DNA of 64,000 nucleotides from Jacaranda mimosifolia (taxonomy: Eukaryota > Streptophyta > Magnoliopsida > Lamiales > Bignoniaceae), in assembly GCA_018894105.1 (NCBI GenBank), contig CM032131.1, positions 9,326,501-9,390,500 on the forward strand. Direction: 5' to 3'. Shown here in pieces: positions 48,582 to 59,694 of this stretch. How positions within the stretch are numbered: the stretch's first letter is position 1; every line of letters begins with the position of its first letter. Under the pieces are notes generated by a model, which was given only the letters and a program-made list of their open reading frames with translations, had not been told where the DNA came from and ran no database searches. A program made the position numbers and the translations under genes.

Positions 48582-49500
48582 CCCCTAGACTTATTTGTAA
48601 CTTTAACATGGGGGGTTTAACTTTAATATTATTTGAATTACTCAGAATAAATTTAAATAAATTTATTAGTAATTTTTTTAAATATTAAATAATCTTTTAA
48701 TTGAAGTTGAATTAAAAAAGTAAAAACTTAAAATCATCAACATATCTAAAGTAATTTAATCAAATTTAGTTAAACATATTTATTAATTATAAAAGAAAAA
48801 TAAAAATCAAATCCATCTCTTAATTAAATATGATTTTGTTTTTAAATTACATCTCACTAATATTAAAAAATAATCATAATTAAAATAATTTAATTAGATT
48901 AAGTTGAATATATTTACAAAATACAAAAAAATATTTATTAACTAAAATAAATATTTAAAAATAAAAATAAGATCTAAAAATATCATACTAACAATAGTAA
49001 TTTTAAAATGTCAATTTCACCCTACCAACCCAATAAAAAAGTTATTGATATATCTTGTCTCTCCTAAAATACAAATAAATAAATAATTTTCTCCCAATTC
49101 ATTTTCCATCTACCATCTAAAATACAAATGAATAACCATCACATTCTCCAACCCGACTTCCAAAAAACAATTTTTCTAAAATATTTTGACAAAATGCTCC
49201 AATTCATAAACAAACAAGCCCTAATTTAAACTAATTTCATTAAATTTATTAATTAGTAAAAAATAAATAAGTCAAAATGTGTGAGATCTAGAGTTTAAAC
49301 CCTGTGAGACCTTGATGTGTGTATATATAAATAAAAAAAATTAAATTTATTTATTAATCAAAATAAATAATGTAAATAAAAATAAAATCTAAAATTTTAT
49401 CCTAACAATATTGTTTTAATAATTTTAAATAAATAATTTTTTTTAATTATTTTGAACAAAATAATGTAATGGTTTTAAATAAATAACATAAGTGAACAAC
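48582..49500. repeat. AT-rich block, copy 2, right piece
   Basis: Continues copy 2 after LTR-C and matches 31410-32330. Similarity ends near 49500. No genes are seen. Confidence 0.7.
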
Positions 49501-49744
49501 AAAATCAATATTAAGTTTAGTGAGCAAAGAGTACAAGAGATGAGATTTGAGAGCTATATTAAGTTTTAGAGGCTTGAGAATAAATATATATGCGCATCAT
49601 TATCTTGACTTATATCAATTGCAGGCGAGATGGTTAGCAACTTGCTTCACATGAGCGCAGGCGCAAGCGCAGGATCAAGTCCTGCTTCAAGCAAAATCTC
49701 TCCAGACTTTATCTCTTGCCAACCAGTCCATCCCGCCTAGGCCT
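49501..49744. other. Gene-free stretch before the gag fragment
   Basis: Mixed sequence with a small GCGCAGGCGCAAGCGCAGG cluster near 49655. Nothing assignable is seen. Confidence 0.35.
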
Positions 49745-50034
49745 AAGTGCTTAGCCCAGTCTACCGAAGAGAGAGCTCGCCTCCGAGGCCCAATGAATGG
49801 GCTTAGAGTTCCCAGTCTAGCCCACGGACTGGTGATGATGCGGCCCGTGGCGGCCAAGCCCAATATGTCAGGCCCATGCCAGCTGGCCCAAGTGCTCAGC
49901 CCAGCGCACCATAGCAGAGAGCCCGTGTCCGAAGCCCAATGAGCGAGCCCAACAATTCCTAGCCCAGCCCACGGACGGGTGATGAGGCAGCCCACTACAG
50001 CCAAGCCCAATATGCCGAGCCAACACATCGACCT
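49745..50034 (-). repeat. 145-bp tandem duplication next to the gag fragment
   Basis: AAGTGCTTAGCCCAG at 49745 recurs as AAGTGCTCAGCCCAG at 49890. Both are followed by AGAGAG, CCAATGA, AGCCCACGGAC, GGTGATGA and GCCAAGCCCAATATG phrases. Because 145 is not a multiple of three, the open minus-strand frame 50142-49687 reads the two units in different frames. Confidence 0.8.
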
Positions 50035-50830
50035 GGGACGCTCGCTCACGAACACATTGGCACACTCCTTGTGACGGAGGCCCAAGAACAACACGTTGAT
50101 CAGGAACTCGATCCTGGGGCTATCAATCTTCAGCACTTCCATGTTAAACCTGGTAAAAAAGTCCTGAAGGGATTCTCCTTCATTCTATTTCACTGTATGT
50201 AAGTGGGTACGTAGGAGCTTCGCTTTTCTCCTGCTCTCAAACTGGTGCAGAAATTTGTCGCACAACTAGTCGTATGAGTATATCGACGCCGACTCCTGCT
50301 TGACGAACCAGTTAAGCATTATCCCCTAAAAGGTTGTCACCAACATCTTAGCGTGGATGTAATCGATGTGTCTATGCAGCTGCCTCATGTGCTCGAATTG
50401 CAACAAATGCTCATTTGGGTCTGATGGCCATCATATCTGGGCAGGCCTATTGGGAATTTGGCGTCGATGGCAATGCGCTCGTCGATAATTTTCTGAATGA
50501 ATGATGAATCCCTTTCCCTTCAGAACCTCAGCAGCCTCTCTCTGTGTTTCTCCTCGAGATCTCTTCTAATCGCCTATTCAGCTGTTGAACTTGGTGAGAT
50601 ACTTCCTCCCATTTCTTCCTGTCAGCTTGGGATATATTTTTGTTCGGGTAGGGTCTCGAGCACTCGACCCTATCGTGCTGCAGGGCTTGAACAGGTCGAA
50701 CGCCGTGATCAATTGAATCTAATGGTCTGATGCTGTCCTTAAGCCTATCGCACCAAAGTCCAGAGAGCAAAACCCAGCGTGCCCATACTGAGCCCCAATC
50801 GGTCTAGCCCGGCTTGTCGGCCCAGCGTTT
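50035..50830 (-). pseudogene. Gag fragment of a third Ty3/gypsy lineage
   Basis: On the minus strand 50490-50040 translates, with several stops, to a plant gag pattern. HLLQFEHMRQLHRHIDYIHA is followed by MLNWFVKQESASIYSY, then FLHQFESRRKAKLLRTHLHT, then NEGESLQDFFTRFNMEVLK and INVLFLGLRHKECANVF. This is the Retrotrans_gag pattern of Tat/Athila-like plant elements rather than that of Gypsy-A or Gypsy-B. Upstream, 50770-50528 has a charged heptad-like stretch (VQQLNRRLEEISRRNTERG) that suits the N-terminal coiled coil of such gags. No pol or LTR accompanies it. Confidence 0.65.
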
Positions 50831-50869
50831 GCATGCCTAGTGAGATCAAAAAATTATATTATGCATTGG

Positions 50870-51178
50870 TAATGAAAAAATAAAATGCAACAAAATTGCT
50901 AATGTTTTAGTAACTAAATATTTCATTACGCTATAAACATCTATTGTAACTAATACACTTTTTTGTTACTAATATCATATTTTTGGTAACGATACATTTC
51001 GTCGCCATAAGTCCATCATTCGTAACGAACCATAGATTTTGTTACTAATACTTTTTGCGACGGGCTTTAGGGCACTAAACTTAAGTAACGAAAAATTCAT
51101 TACCAATATTTTGGGAAACGAATTTGAGCCTTATGGTAACGAAATTATTCGTTACTAAAAGTGTAATTTGTTGTAGTG
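50870..51178 (-). repeat. CACTA right end with subterminal GTAAC repeats
   Basis: Contains about ten GTAAC or GTTAC words in both orientations and ends TTTGTTGTAGTG, the complement of CACTACAACAAA. It matches the left end at 15971. ACT follows at 51179-51181. Confidence 0.75.
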
Positions 51179-51181
51179 ACT

Positions 51182-53229
51182 TGAAAGCTTTCTTCCAGCG
51201 GTGCAGCAGCAAGACGACAACAGCTGCCTATCCAAATCAACTCGAAATTGGCTGAAATTTGGAGATAAGATCACCAACACCTTGACGAAGATCCAATAAA
51301 AAATTCAATGAAAATAGAAAATCAAAACCCACTCCAGAAATGCCTCCAAACAAACTAGATTGCAATGGACCTCCAAAAGCCAAGCAATCCAAATGCCTTG
51401 CCTTTAACGTGATGATCCACACACCAATGACAAATCCAAATCTCTCCTAGATCACCTGGAAAATCAAGGAGAGAAGAGAGAGGATGAAGGCCAAATTTAG
51501 TAAGGAGAGGTGAAGAAAATGTGAAGCCTCAACACATGAGAGAATCACACAAAATTGGAGGAAAAAATAGAATCTAACAATTAGATCTAGAATGACAAGC
51601 TTAGCTATCAAGTGGCTAGCCACTATATCTATATATAGAGGGAGGGAAGGTGTGACTCTAGTTGGCATCACACCTCCCCTGAGGTGTCACCAAAGCAAAC
51701 AAGTTGCATGTGAAATTCACATTTCACTTGTATTTGAATTTCATTTGGAATTTTTATTTCATCTCATGAAATGACATCCAAACAAATTCAAATGCACTCC
51801 AAATGAACTCTTTTATTTTGAATGTGCCTCCAAATTAATTCTTCACATTTATTAAATTAATCCCTTAATTTAATTAATTAACCTTGACTTAACTCCTTAA
51901 GCTAGAATGTGCTAAATTAACTCTTTAGGTTGACCAATTAATAATCATATGGCACCAATTAAATTAACTCCTTAATTTAATTGGTCTAATTTAACTCCTT
52001 AAATTATTAAGATCAATTTAACAATTAAATTGATCAAACCAAAATGACAAAAAATTAGTCAACTGTTTTCCTCCTAAAAATCGGTCAAGATGGAATTTTC
52101 TAACTCTTAGAAAATTCTCTTCATTAAATAGGATTTTCAATTGGCTTTTGTGTGTGACCCATTAGGTTCTACCATTCATTGGACATGGGCTCACAACTCT
52201 TGTGGCTTTTAGAATATCGAAATATTCACATTAGTTTAAACTTCTTCAAATTAATGACTCATTCAATTAATATCCATTAATTGACGAATACCCAACCTCC
52301 ATGGTCGACGTCCAACCTCAATCCGATGGAGCCCGACTAATTGGCCAAAATGAACATGTTCTTGGAAAACCATTCTAGTTCTATGCTTGCCAAGCAAATA
52401 TGGCATTTCCATCTCCTATCTTCCGAAAAAGGCCTGGGCCAAGATATTTGCCGACTCCCTAATAGCCTCGACATTATGTTTCTATTCCCAATGTTCGATT
52501 CTCCTTTATGACCTCATCTTAGGAAAACTCCTTTTCCAAATTATCATACTACATTGCACAAGGATTTCTTGGAATCAATCATTATAGAATACATAGCACA
52601 TGCACTCGTCCTTCACAACGATGAGGAGTCGAATCCCATCTTGGATCTCATAAACCTCCATATCTAAGTAGCTCATGCCCAAGCTCAACCCGAAAGACCC
52701 ACGAAGTGGTCAAGGAAGAGTCAAAGCATGAGGACCTAAACACAAGTTTACCATGGATCCTCAGGTCAAATGACTAATTATATGCACTAGCGTAAGCTGG
52801 AGAACTAGCCACTATCGACTTGCTACTATGGCTATTTGGTAGGTCTTTAGTGAACTTGTTCTCTAACAAGTACCCACTAACATGCATCCATGTCTCACAT
52901 GGTTTGCTCATGAAACAAAGCAATATCCAACCTTTGGATTTATACATCGTTAGTGCAACTCTGTCCGAATCTTAGATGCCCTATCTCATAAGATTCTACG
53001 TCTTGGAAAATTTAAGGCCATAACCATATAAGACTTGTTTCATGATCACCATCCAGTGTGTGACCAGGTCCCGTAGTCTTGTGTGATCTAAGGGCTTCAA
53101 CCAAATGCCAGTGAAGTAAATAAGCATAAGATAAAGATGGTCATTTATAATGAATATCATTCAATCAAGATCGTATCATAAGTGAGATAATTTTTATGCC
53201 AATCTAATTGGCTGTGGGGTACTATTCCA
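51182..53229 (-). repeat. Copia-2 3' LTR, right piece
   Basis: Continues the LTR broken at 15970 and ends ATTCCA. It aligns as an inverted copy with the Copia-3 LTR (12833-14884). Examples are the TAATTTAATTGGTCTAATTTAACTCCTTAA tract (here split by single changes) and the ATGCATCCATGTCTCACATGG phrase region near 52880. No genes. Confidence 0.8.
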
Positions 53230-53230
53230 G

Positions 53231-53243
53231 CAATCTCCCACTT
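53231..53243 (-). other. Copia-2 polypurine tract
   Basis: The minus strand reads AAGTGGGAGATTG just inside the 3' LTR, the usual copia plus-strand primer. Copia-1 and Copia-3 have lost this segment. Confidence 0.75.
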
Positions 53244-53517
53244 GCCTTAAAGCCAATCCCCCATAATCTTAAGACCCATCTTCTCAAGATTTCCTTCAAA
53301 GACCTTTTGTATTTAGGGGTTAAGATAGTGGTTTTGCTATATTCTCTTCTGAGGCAACCATTTCCACTCAGATGTTGCCTCTATATCATATATCAAATGA
53401 TAACGTTTTTACTTGTGTTTAGATAGATCTTGGCTCAAGTCCTAAGTCATCTTCAAAAGACAACCATAGGCTCATGCACACTAGGTACTACATCCAACTC
53501 TTAGATGAAGTTTCTAT

Positions 53518-55880
53518 CTAGACACCTTCCTTTGTGGTTTCCAAAACTGCAATGTATTTCATCTCAGTGGTAGTCTCAGCCGTGGTGTCTTGTTTGGAAC
53601 TCTTCCAACTTACCGCGCTGCCATTGAGGCAAAATATGAATCTAGAAGTGGATTTTAGTTCATCTACATCATATTGGAAACTAGAATCTGAAAACTCCTT
53701 GAGTTCCAATTCTCCATTGCCGTATACCAAAAATAAATCCTTAGTTCTTCTCAAGTACTTAAGGATTGCTTTAACGGCCATCAGTGATATTCACTGGGGT
53801 TAGACTGAAAACAACTTGTAACACTTAGAGCGTGTGTAACATTTGGCATTGTACATTGAACAGCATACATTATGCTCCCTATGGCGGACACATGAGGTAT
53901 GTGGAACATTCTATGTCTTTCATTGTCAATCTTAGGGGCCATAGACTTGGAGAGACGAAGACCAATTCCTCAAGAGAGGAATCCCCTCTTGGATTCTTTC
54001 ATACTAAACCTCTTTAGTATCTTGTCAATGTATGATGTTTAGGAAAGCCCCAGCATCCTTCTCAATCTATATCTATATATACGTATTCCCAATATGTAGG
54101 ATGCTTCTCCTAAATCCTTCATAGAGAATTGAGTAGATAACTATACTTCAATACACTCTAACATTGCTCTCCCATTCCCAATGAGAAGAATGTCATCGAC
54201 ATAAAGCATAATAAACTGTACACTACTCCCACTAGCCTTCTTATACACACAAGGTTCAACATATTTTTGACAAAGCCAAGTGATTTGACTACCTTTTCAA
54301 AACGAATATTCCAACTTCGGGATGCTTAATTGAGTCCATTAATGGATCTCTCGAGTTTGCAAACCTTTTGCTCATTCCCTTTGGATGTAAAACCTCATAG
54401 TTGCTCTATATAGATTTCTTCTTTAATGTTTCCATTGAGGAAAGCAGTTTTCACATCCATTTGTCATATCTCATAGCCATAATATATGGCTATGACAATT
54501 AAAACCCCAATGGACTTAGGAATAGTAATTGGTGAAAAGGTTTCCTCAAAATCAATACTGAGTCTTTGAGTGTAACATTTTGCCACTAGTCGCACCTTAA
54601 AATTCATTACCTATCCATCGACTCCTAACTTTCGCTTATAGATCCACTTGCAACCAACAAAAACTATTCCTTTTGGTGGATCTACCAAAGTCCATACTTT
54701 GTTTGGAGTACATGGATTCCATTTTGGATTTCATGGCGCCAAGCCAATGTCTCGAATCTATGTCCAACCTAGCTTCCTCAAAGGTCTTCGAATCGCTATC
54801 CAATTGGCTTTTCTCATGAAGGAATCCAAACTTTTCGAGTTGCTTCTTGATCTAGTTCGACCTTTTAGGATGTTATGTGTAAAGCTCTTGTTGCTCACTT
54901 GTTTCCACCGCTTGTGGGATTTGATGATTATTTTGAACTTCATCAAGTTCAACAGCAATGCATGTTATCTAATAGAAATTCCTTTTCCAAAAAGTGGGCG
55001 TTCCTCAAAACAAACACCTTTTGTTCCAAGGGATCATAAAAGTAATAACCCAAAAACTCTTTTGGGTATCCCACAAATTTGCACAAAATGGATTTTCTAT
55101 CCAACTTGTTTCCCACTAACCGCTTGACGTAAGCAGGAGACCCCCAAACTCTTAAGAAAGAAAAGTGAGGCGCTTTGCCATGTCATATCTCATATGGCAT
55201 TTTTGGCACTGACTTTGAGGGTACCATGTTAAGTAGCCTCGTCGCTGTATCTAGGGCGTATCCCCAGAAGGATATAAGCACATTAAAAAAATTCATCATG
55301 GAACGTACCATGTCTAATAAGGTATATTTCTCATCCGGCTACTCCATTGTGTTGGGGTATGCCGGGTGGAGTCCACTGAAAGAAAATCCCATTTTCCTTT
55401 AGATGATGCAAGAATTCGGTAATCAAGTATTCTTCCCCCTCGATCCGATCGAAGAGCTTTAATATTTAGTCCCTTTTGCATTTCTACGTCATTCCTATAC
55501 TCTTTGAACCTTTCAAAAGCTTCGGACTTGTTCTTTGTAAGATATACATGTCTGAACCGAGTATGATCGTTGGTGAAGGTAATGATGTAAGAATAGCCTC
55601 CTCTCACACTAACTCTTAGTAGGCCACAAACATTCGTATAGATCAAATCCAAAGAATTTGTGGTTCGCTTTGATTTTCCCACAAAATGAGCCTTGGTCAT
55701 TTTTTCCTTTAAACAAGACTTACAAGTAGGAAGGCCCTCAATGCCACTAACATTTAGTGCTTTGAGAGCTTCTAACTTGTTCACCCCATTTTTAGTAATA
55801 TGTCCAAGTCTTGCAAGCCATAAAATGACATCTTCTTGGTTATTTAACTTTCTTTTACTTGATTGAATGTGCATCAACGA
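53518..55880 (-). pseudogene. Copia-2 pol (integrase, RT, RNase H), broken
   Basis: The frame 55877-55314 holds the pre-integrase and integrase start. LWLARLGHI lacks the first histidine of the zinc finger; CKSC keeps the cysteines. The usual TDVCG reads TNVCG, the usual TDD reads TND, and DRGGE reads DRGGR, so all three catalytic positions look changed. RT lies at about 54760-53800 with stops and shifts; its YVDDILLIG motif near 54205 is intact. RNase H is at 53781-53518 (ILKYLRRTKDLFLVYGNG, FSDSSF, AVSWKSSKQDTT). The order is that of Ty1/copia. Plus-strand frames across this region, such as 54648-55127, are shadows. Confidence 0.85.
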
Positions 55881-56201
55881 AGGTTGGGAATCTAATTGTA
55901 CATTCTATTGTTTAATATACCTTGTGCAATTAAAGAAACATTCTTTAATGCTTTCAACATCCCTTAGATATAGAAAAATCATATCCTTGATAATCCTAAA
56001 TGGGAATAGAAATAATGTTCTTAACAAGAGAGGGTACATAGAAATAAGGATCGAGTACCATGGCCGCAACTTTTGCTCCATTTCCAAGGCAGAGGATCAT
56101 ATCCCCTTAATTGAGACTCATTCTTCTTTCCATCCCCTGTAACAAATTACAAAGGTGAGAACCACATGCGGTATCAAATACCCATGAGAAAGAATTTATC
56201 A

Positions 56202-57053
56202 TCAAGTGCACTTCAATAAAGTACATACACTTCTCAAAGGTGCTAAGGTAAGCCTGCAATCCCTTTTCCAATGTCCTTTTTCACCGCAATGGAAATAAGT
56301 AGCATCATCTTTAGCCTTTTTCTTCTTCTTGATTCCCCTTGAACTCTTCAAGGGTTGCTTTCCCTTAGAGGAATAACTTTTATTCCTTTTACCTCCCTTT
56401 CTAGGATACCTAGGGCCCTTAGACCTGGAAGAGGAAGCAAGCATAAGAGTTTTATCTTTTTTCATAGTCGTCTCGGTAGTCACCAACATATTGACCAATT
56501 CGTTAGTCATCACTTCTTGCTTGGATATATTAAAGTTCATAACGAATTGGACGAGTGAGCTAGGCAATGATTGAAGGATCAAATCCACGTAGAGCTTATT
56601 GTTCATCATTATGTCTAATTGACCTAGCTTTTCAATGAGCCCGATCATCTTTAGCCTGTGATTATGGACACTAGTGGCATCATTCATTCTTGTCCTAAAG
56701 AGCTCTCTAGACAAAGCGAACCTTTTGTATATAGTTTTAACACCATACAACTTTTGTAGGTCTAAGTAGATCTCACTTGCATGTTTCATATGCTCATGAG
56801 ACTTTTGTAGCTCATTAGACATAGAAGCCATCATGATGTATCTTGTTTATAGATCATCATCCACAAATTTAGTGAATAATTCACGTGCCTCATCGGTGGC
56901 ATCATCGCCAATGATGTCCGACGGACTTTGATCAAGCAAATAAGTCATCTTTTTGAAATCTAGAATTATCTTGAGATTTCTCAATCAATCACGGAAGTTT
57001 GGCCCGGTTAGCTTACTGGTTTCCAAAATAACGTCAAGTGAATTTTTAGCCAT
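56202..57053 (-). pseudogene. Copia-2 gag, two stops and an altered zinc knuckle
   Basis: Starts at the ATG 57053-57051 (MAKNSLDVILETSKLTGPNF). Stops occur near 56988 and 56852. From 56834 the frame is open for 210 aa: MIGLIEKLGQLDIMMNNKL, then LILQSLPSSLVQFVMNFN, then a lysine-rich basic stretch. The zinc knuckle reads YFHCGEKGHWKRDC, with the first cysteine replaced by tyrosine. This is the UBN2-type gag of plant copia elements. Confidence 0.8.
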
Positions 57054-57436
57054 TTTGAGTTTGAGATTTCAAAAATCTACAAAAGGCGAAAATAAAAGTA
57101 TAAGCACGTGATTGAATATAGATATTGAAAACATGTTCATGGTTATTCAAACATGTTCTTCTCCCACTATTTTATCAAGTTTTTCACCCCCTAGAAGAAT
57201 TCAGGTAATATTATTTCCTAGTGAGAATCAAGGCCTTAAAGACTTGTAAGTGGACCCCCATGATGAGTGACATCTACAAACATTCAAAAGGTAAGCAACT
57301 TTTGCTAATTGCATCTCATGCAACTCTTGATATATTTTACCTCACTTTTCATGTAGATTCCCTTGATGGATGACACTCTACATTACTAGGTGTTAAGTCG
57401 GACCTACCAATCAAACTATGATTCGAGATCACGACT
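57054..57436 (-). other. Copia-2 leader, truncated
   Basis: Matches the gag-proximal part of the Copia-1 leader (about 8659-9060), for example the GTTAAGTCGGACCTACCAATC phrase region near 57390. It ends near 57436, where it joins LTR sequence directly. The rest of the leader and the primer site are gone. Confidence 0.6.
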
Positions 57437-57639
57437 GTGTAAGACTTGTTTCATGATCACCACTCAATGAGTGACCAAGTCCCGTAGTCTTGTGTGATCT
57501 AAGAGTTTCAACCAAATGCCAGTGAAGTAAATAAACATAATATGAAGATGGTCATTTATAATGAATATCATTCAATCAAGATTGTATTACAAGTGAAATA
57601 GTTTACATGCTAATCAATTGGCTGCAGGGCACAATTCCA
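57437..57639 (-). repeat. Copia-2 5' LTR remnant
   Basis: About 200 bp matching the outer end of the family LTR (compare 53024-53229), ending ATTCCA. It is followed at once by the tail of the Copia-3 5' LTR. Confidence 0.7.
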
Positions 57640-57687
57640 ATATATTTTTGGTTTTATAATTGGATCCTTAGGCTACTTCTTACATCA
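57640..57687 (+). repeat. Copia-3 5' LTR, last 48 bp
   Basis: Aligns with the inner end of the copia LTR (reverse complement of 10627-10680): GGATCCTTAGGCTACTTC, then CATCA, then a 2-base gap to the primer site, as in Copia-1. Confidence 0.6.
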
Positions 57688-57689
57688 AG

Positions 57690-57702
57690 TGGTATCGGAG
57701 CC
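57690..57702 (+). other. Copia-3 primer binding site
   Basis: TGGTATCGGAGCC, one base off the standard initiator Met-tRNA site. Confidence 0.8.
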
Positions 57703-59694
57703 TAATTCATGCATTAATTTGGATTTTTGTTTGATTGATTCATGTGATGAATTGATCTTGATCACCGAATACTTGATCCAATTCATAGATTTGAGTGTTT
57801 GGTTGATGTTGTTTGTGGCTCCTTTGTTGATGAATTGAAATATGCTAATATGTGTTTTGATTGTTGATTCGTGTGTTGGCATAATTTTAATTCATAGATG
57901 TTAATGTTAAATATTGATTTAGAATTGATTTATGTTATATGATGATATAGCATGTTTAATTTGTCCTTAAGGTGTTTTGGTCATTTTTAGATCCAATTGG
58001 ATTGGAGTTAATTGGAGATTTTTGAAGAATGTTGATTCTTACTTTCACTTGATTTTTGAAGCATGTTTGAGCAATTTAATTTACAATTTTTAAAGGTGTT
58101 TATAATCTGAAAATTTGTCAAAATTTGTATGAAATGATGTTATGGAGGTGATCATATTGCTTGGAGTGGCAAAAATACAAAATAGTCCTTAAACGGTTGA
58201 TTGGTGTGTGTTGCGGCAGGGCTGCCACCCTGCCTGGCAGCAGCTAGGCATGGCCGTGGGCGTGCCTTGTGCATGCTCGCTGCATGCCTGACCAGCCGGT
58301 TGGGTAGTGGTCCGCCTAATGTCAGTCTAGATCCCGTTTTTGTGCTATTTTGGTGTTTTTAGCCTATCAAACTTGATTATTTCATCCTTGTTTTGATACA
58401 CAAATGTTGCGTAAGTATTCAAAGTAATGTTGGACATTTTTGCATGCTTTTAAAGTCTTGTTCAAGCTAATCTTCAATTTTGTGCAAAAAAGAGATGCAT
58501 AATTATTATGCTTATTTTTTGCTAGTTAATTAATTGTTTATGAGATAAGCATTTAATTTGTGGAATTGAATGTCAATTCTTATTTATTGTTCATTTAATT
58601 GTTGAATGGGTGATGAATGAATGGGGATGAACATAAGCCTTTAATATTGATTTTATTTATTTCAAGTTGCTGAAAAAGGTTATATTAAATTGGGGCTTGC
58701 GTGCCTCTTAATTTATATCTTGTAAATATTATGAGAGTAGAATCACTAGGAGTGAGGATTTATTTTTTCATGTAATTGTTGCAAGGAGATAAGAAGGCCA
58801 TTGGAGGCATGAAGACACATGAATGTATGGGATACTTTTTTTTAATAGCTAGATTTAATCAACCCACTTAAAATCAACCAAGTAGTGCACCTATGAGTCT
58901 AAGTGCACTACTTGGTTAAGGCTCAAGGTCATCCCACCTTAGGAGTATGCTAGGCGCATTTACTTATTTATGCTTTCTTTATCCTATTGATATATAAGAT
59001 GCATGGTTAGGATATAGAAAACCTAAATAAGAGAAGATAAAATTGATGAGATCTTTGCAAGCAACAAAATCCCTCCACTTAGAGGAGTCTAAGTGCTTTC
59101 AAAATATTAAGTCAAAATGGATGTAAATTAAAAGGAGTTTTAATTAATCCATGCTTTCTACTAATAGTATGTGACATGACGATGCTACTACCTTTGTATG
59201 ATATCTCATGAGTTGTGGGTCACGCTTATGGTGGAAAGCTGTGATCATATACTTAGTATACGATGCGCCTTTGATTTGACGCTTGCTATGCATTATCTCA
59301 CGAGTCGTGGAATACCGTAGTGTGGTTTCAAATCAAAGATTGATTGGTAGGTCTGACTTAACACCTAGTAATATAGATGTCGCACGAGTCATGGGTCTAC
59401 ATGAAAAGTGAGGCAAAACATATTAAGGGTTGCATAGAGATGCAATTAGCAAAAGTTGCTTACCTTAGGATCGTTTGTGGATGTCTCATGAGTCGTAGGT
59501 CCACTATAAGTCCTTTTGGGCCTTGATTCTCTCCAGGAAATGTGATTTCCCGAATTCCTTAAAGGGGTGAGGAATTTGATAAAATAGTGGGAGAAAAACA
59601 TGTTTGAAAGCCCATTAACATGTTTTCAATATTAATATTCAATCACATGATTATATTTTCTTTTTTCGCCTAGAAGATTTGAGAGATCTCAAGA
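57703..59694 (+). other. Copia-3 5' leader
   Basis: About 2 kb without a gene, homologous to the Copia-1 leader. A GC-rich island at about 58200-58330 has repeated GCC, GGC and TGCATGC words. Four copies of a TCNCATGAGTCGTGGGTC-like phrase lie near 59204, 59296, 59379 and 59485. Confidence 0.6.

Larger units (their letters stand above)
15971..51178. mobile_element. CACTA (En/Spm-type) transposon, 35.2 kb with nested insertions
   Basis: The left end reads CACCACAACAAATTGCACTT and the right end, reverse complemented, reads CACTACAACAAATTACACTT. The similarity continues with a GTAACRAA phrase about 23 bases in. The element is flanked by ACT at 15968-15970 and 51179-51181, the 3-bp target duplication expected for CACTA elements. 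Removing it joins the two halves of the Copia-2 LTR. Both ends carry dense GTAAC/GTTAC arrays, as expected for subterminal transposase-binding repeats. Inside I find no CACTA transposase, so mobility would need a partner element. Much of the length comes from later gypsy insertions. Confidence 0.75.
15807..57639 (-). mobile_element. Copia-2: Ty1/copia element hosting the CACTA insertion
   Basis: Minus-strand element of the same family as Copia-1. Its 3' LTR is 15807-15970 plus 51182-53229, split by the CACTA element. The polypurine tract is at 53231-53243, pol and gag lie at 53518-57053, and only the outer about 200 bp of its 5' LTR survives (57437-57639). A deletion near 57436 removed the primer site and most of the 5' LTR. 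It lies inside the Copia-3 LTR. No clear target duplication was resolved. Confidence 0.7.

Noticed and set aside
54648..55127. 159-codon plus-strand frame
   Set aside because: It is the complement of the Copia-2 pol reading frame (minus strand) and has no independent support.
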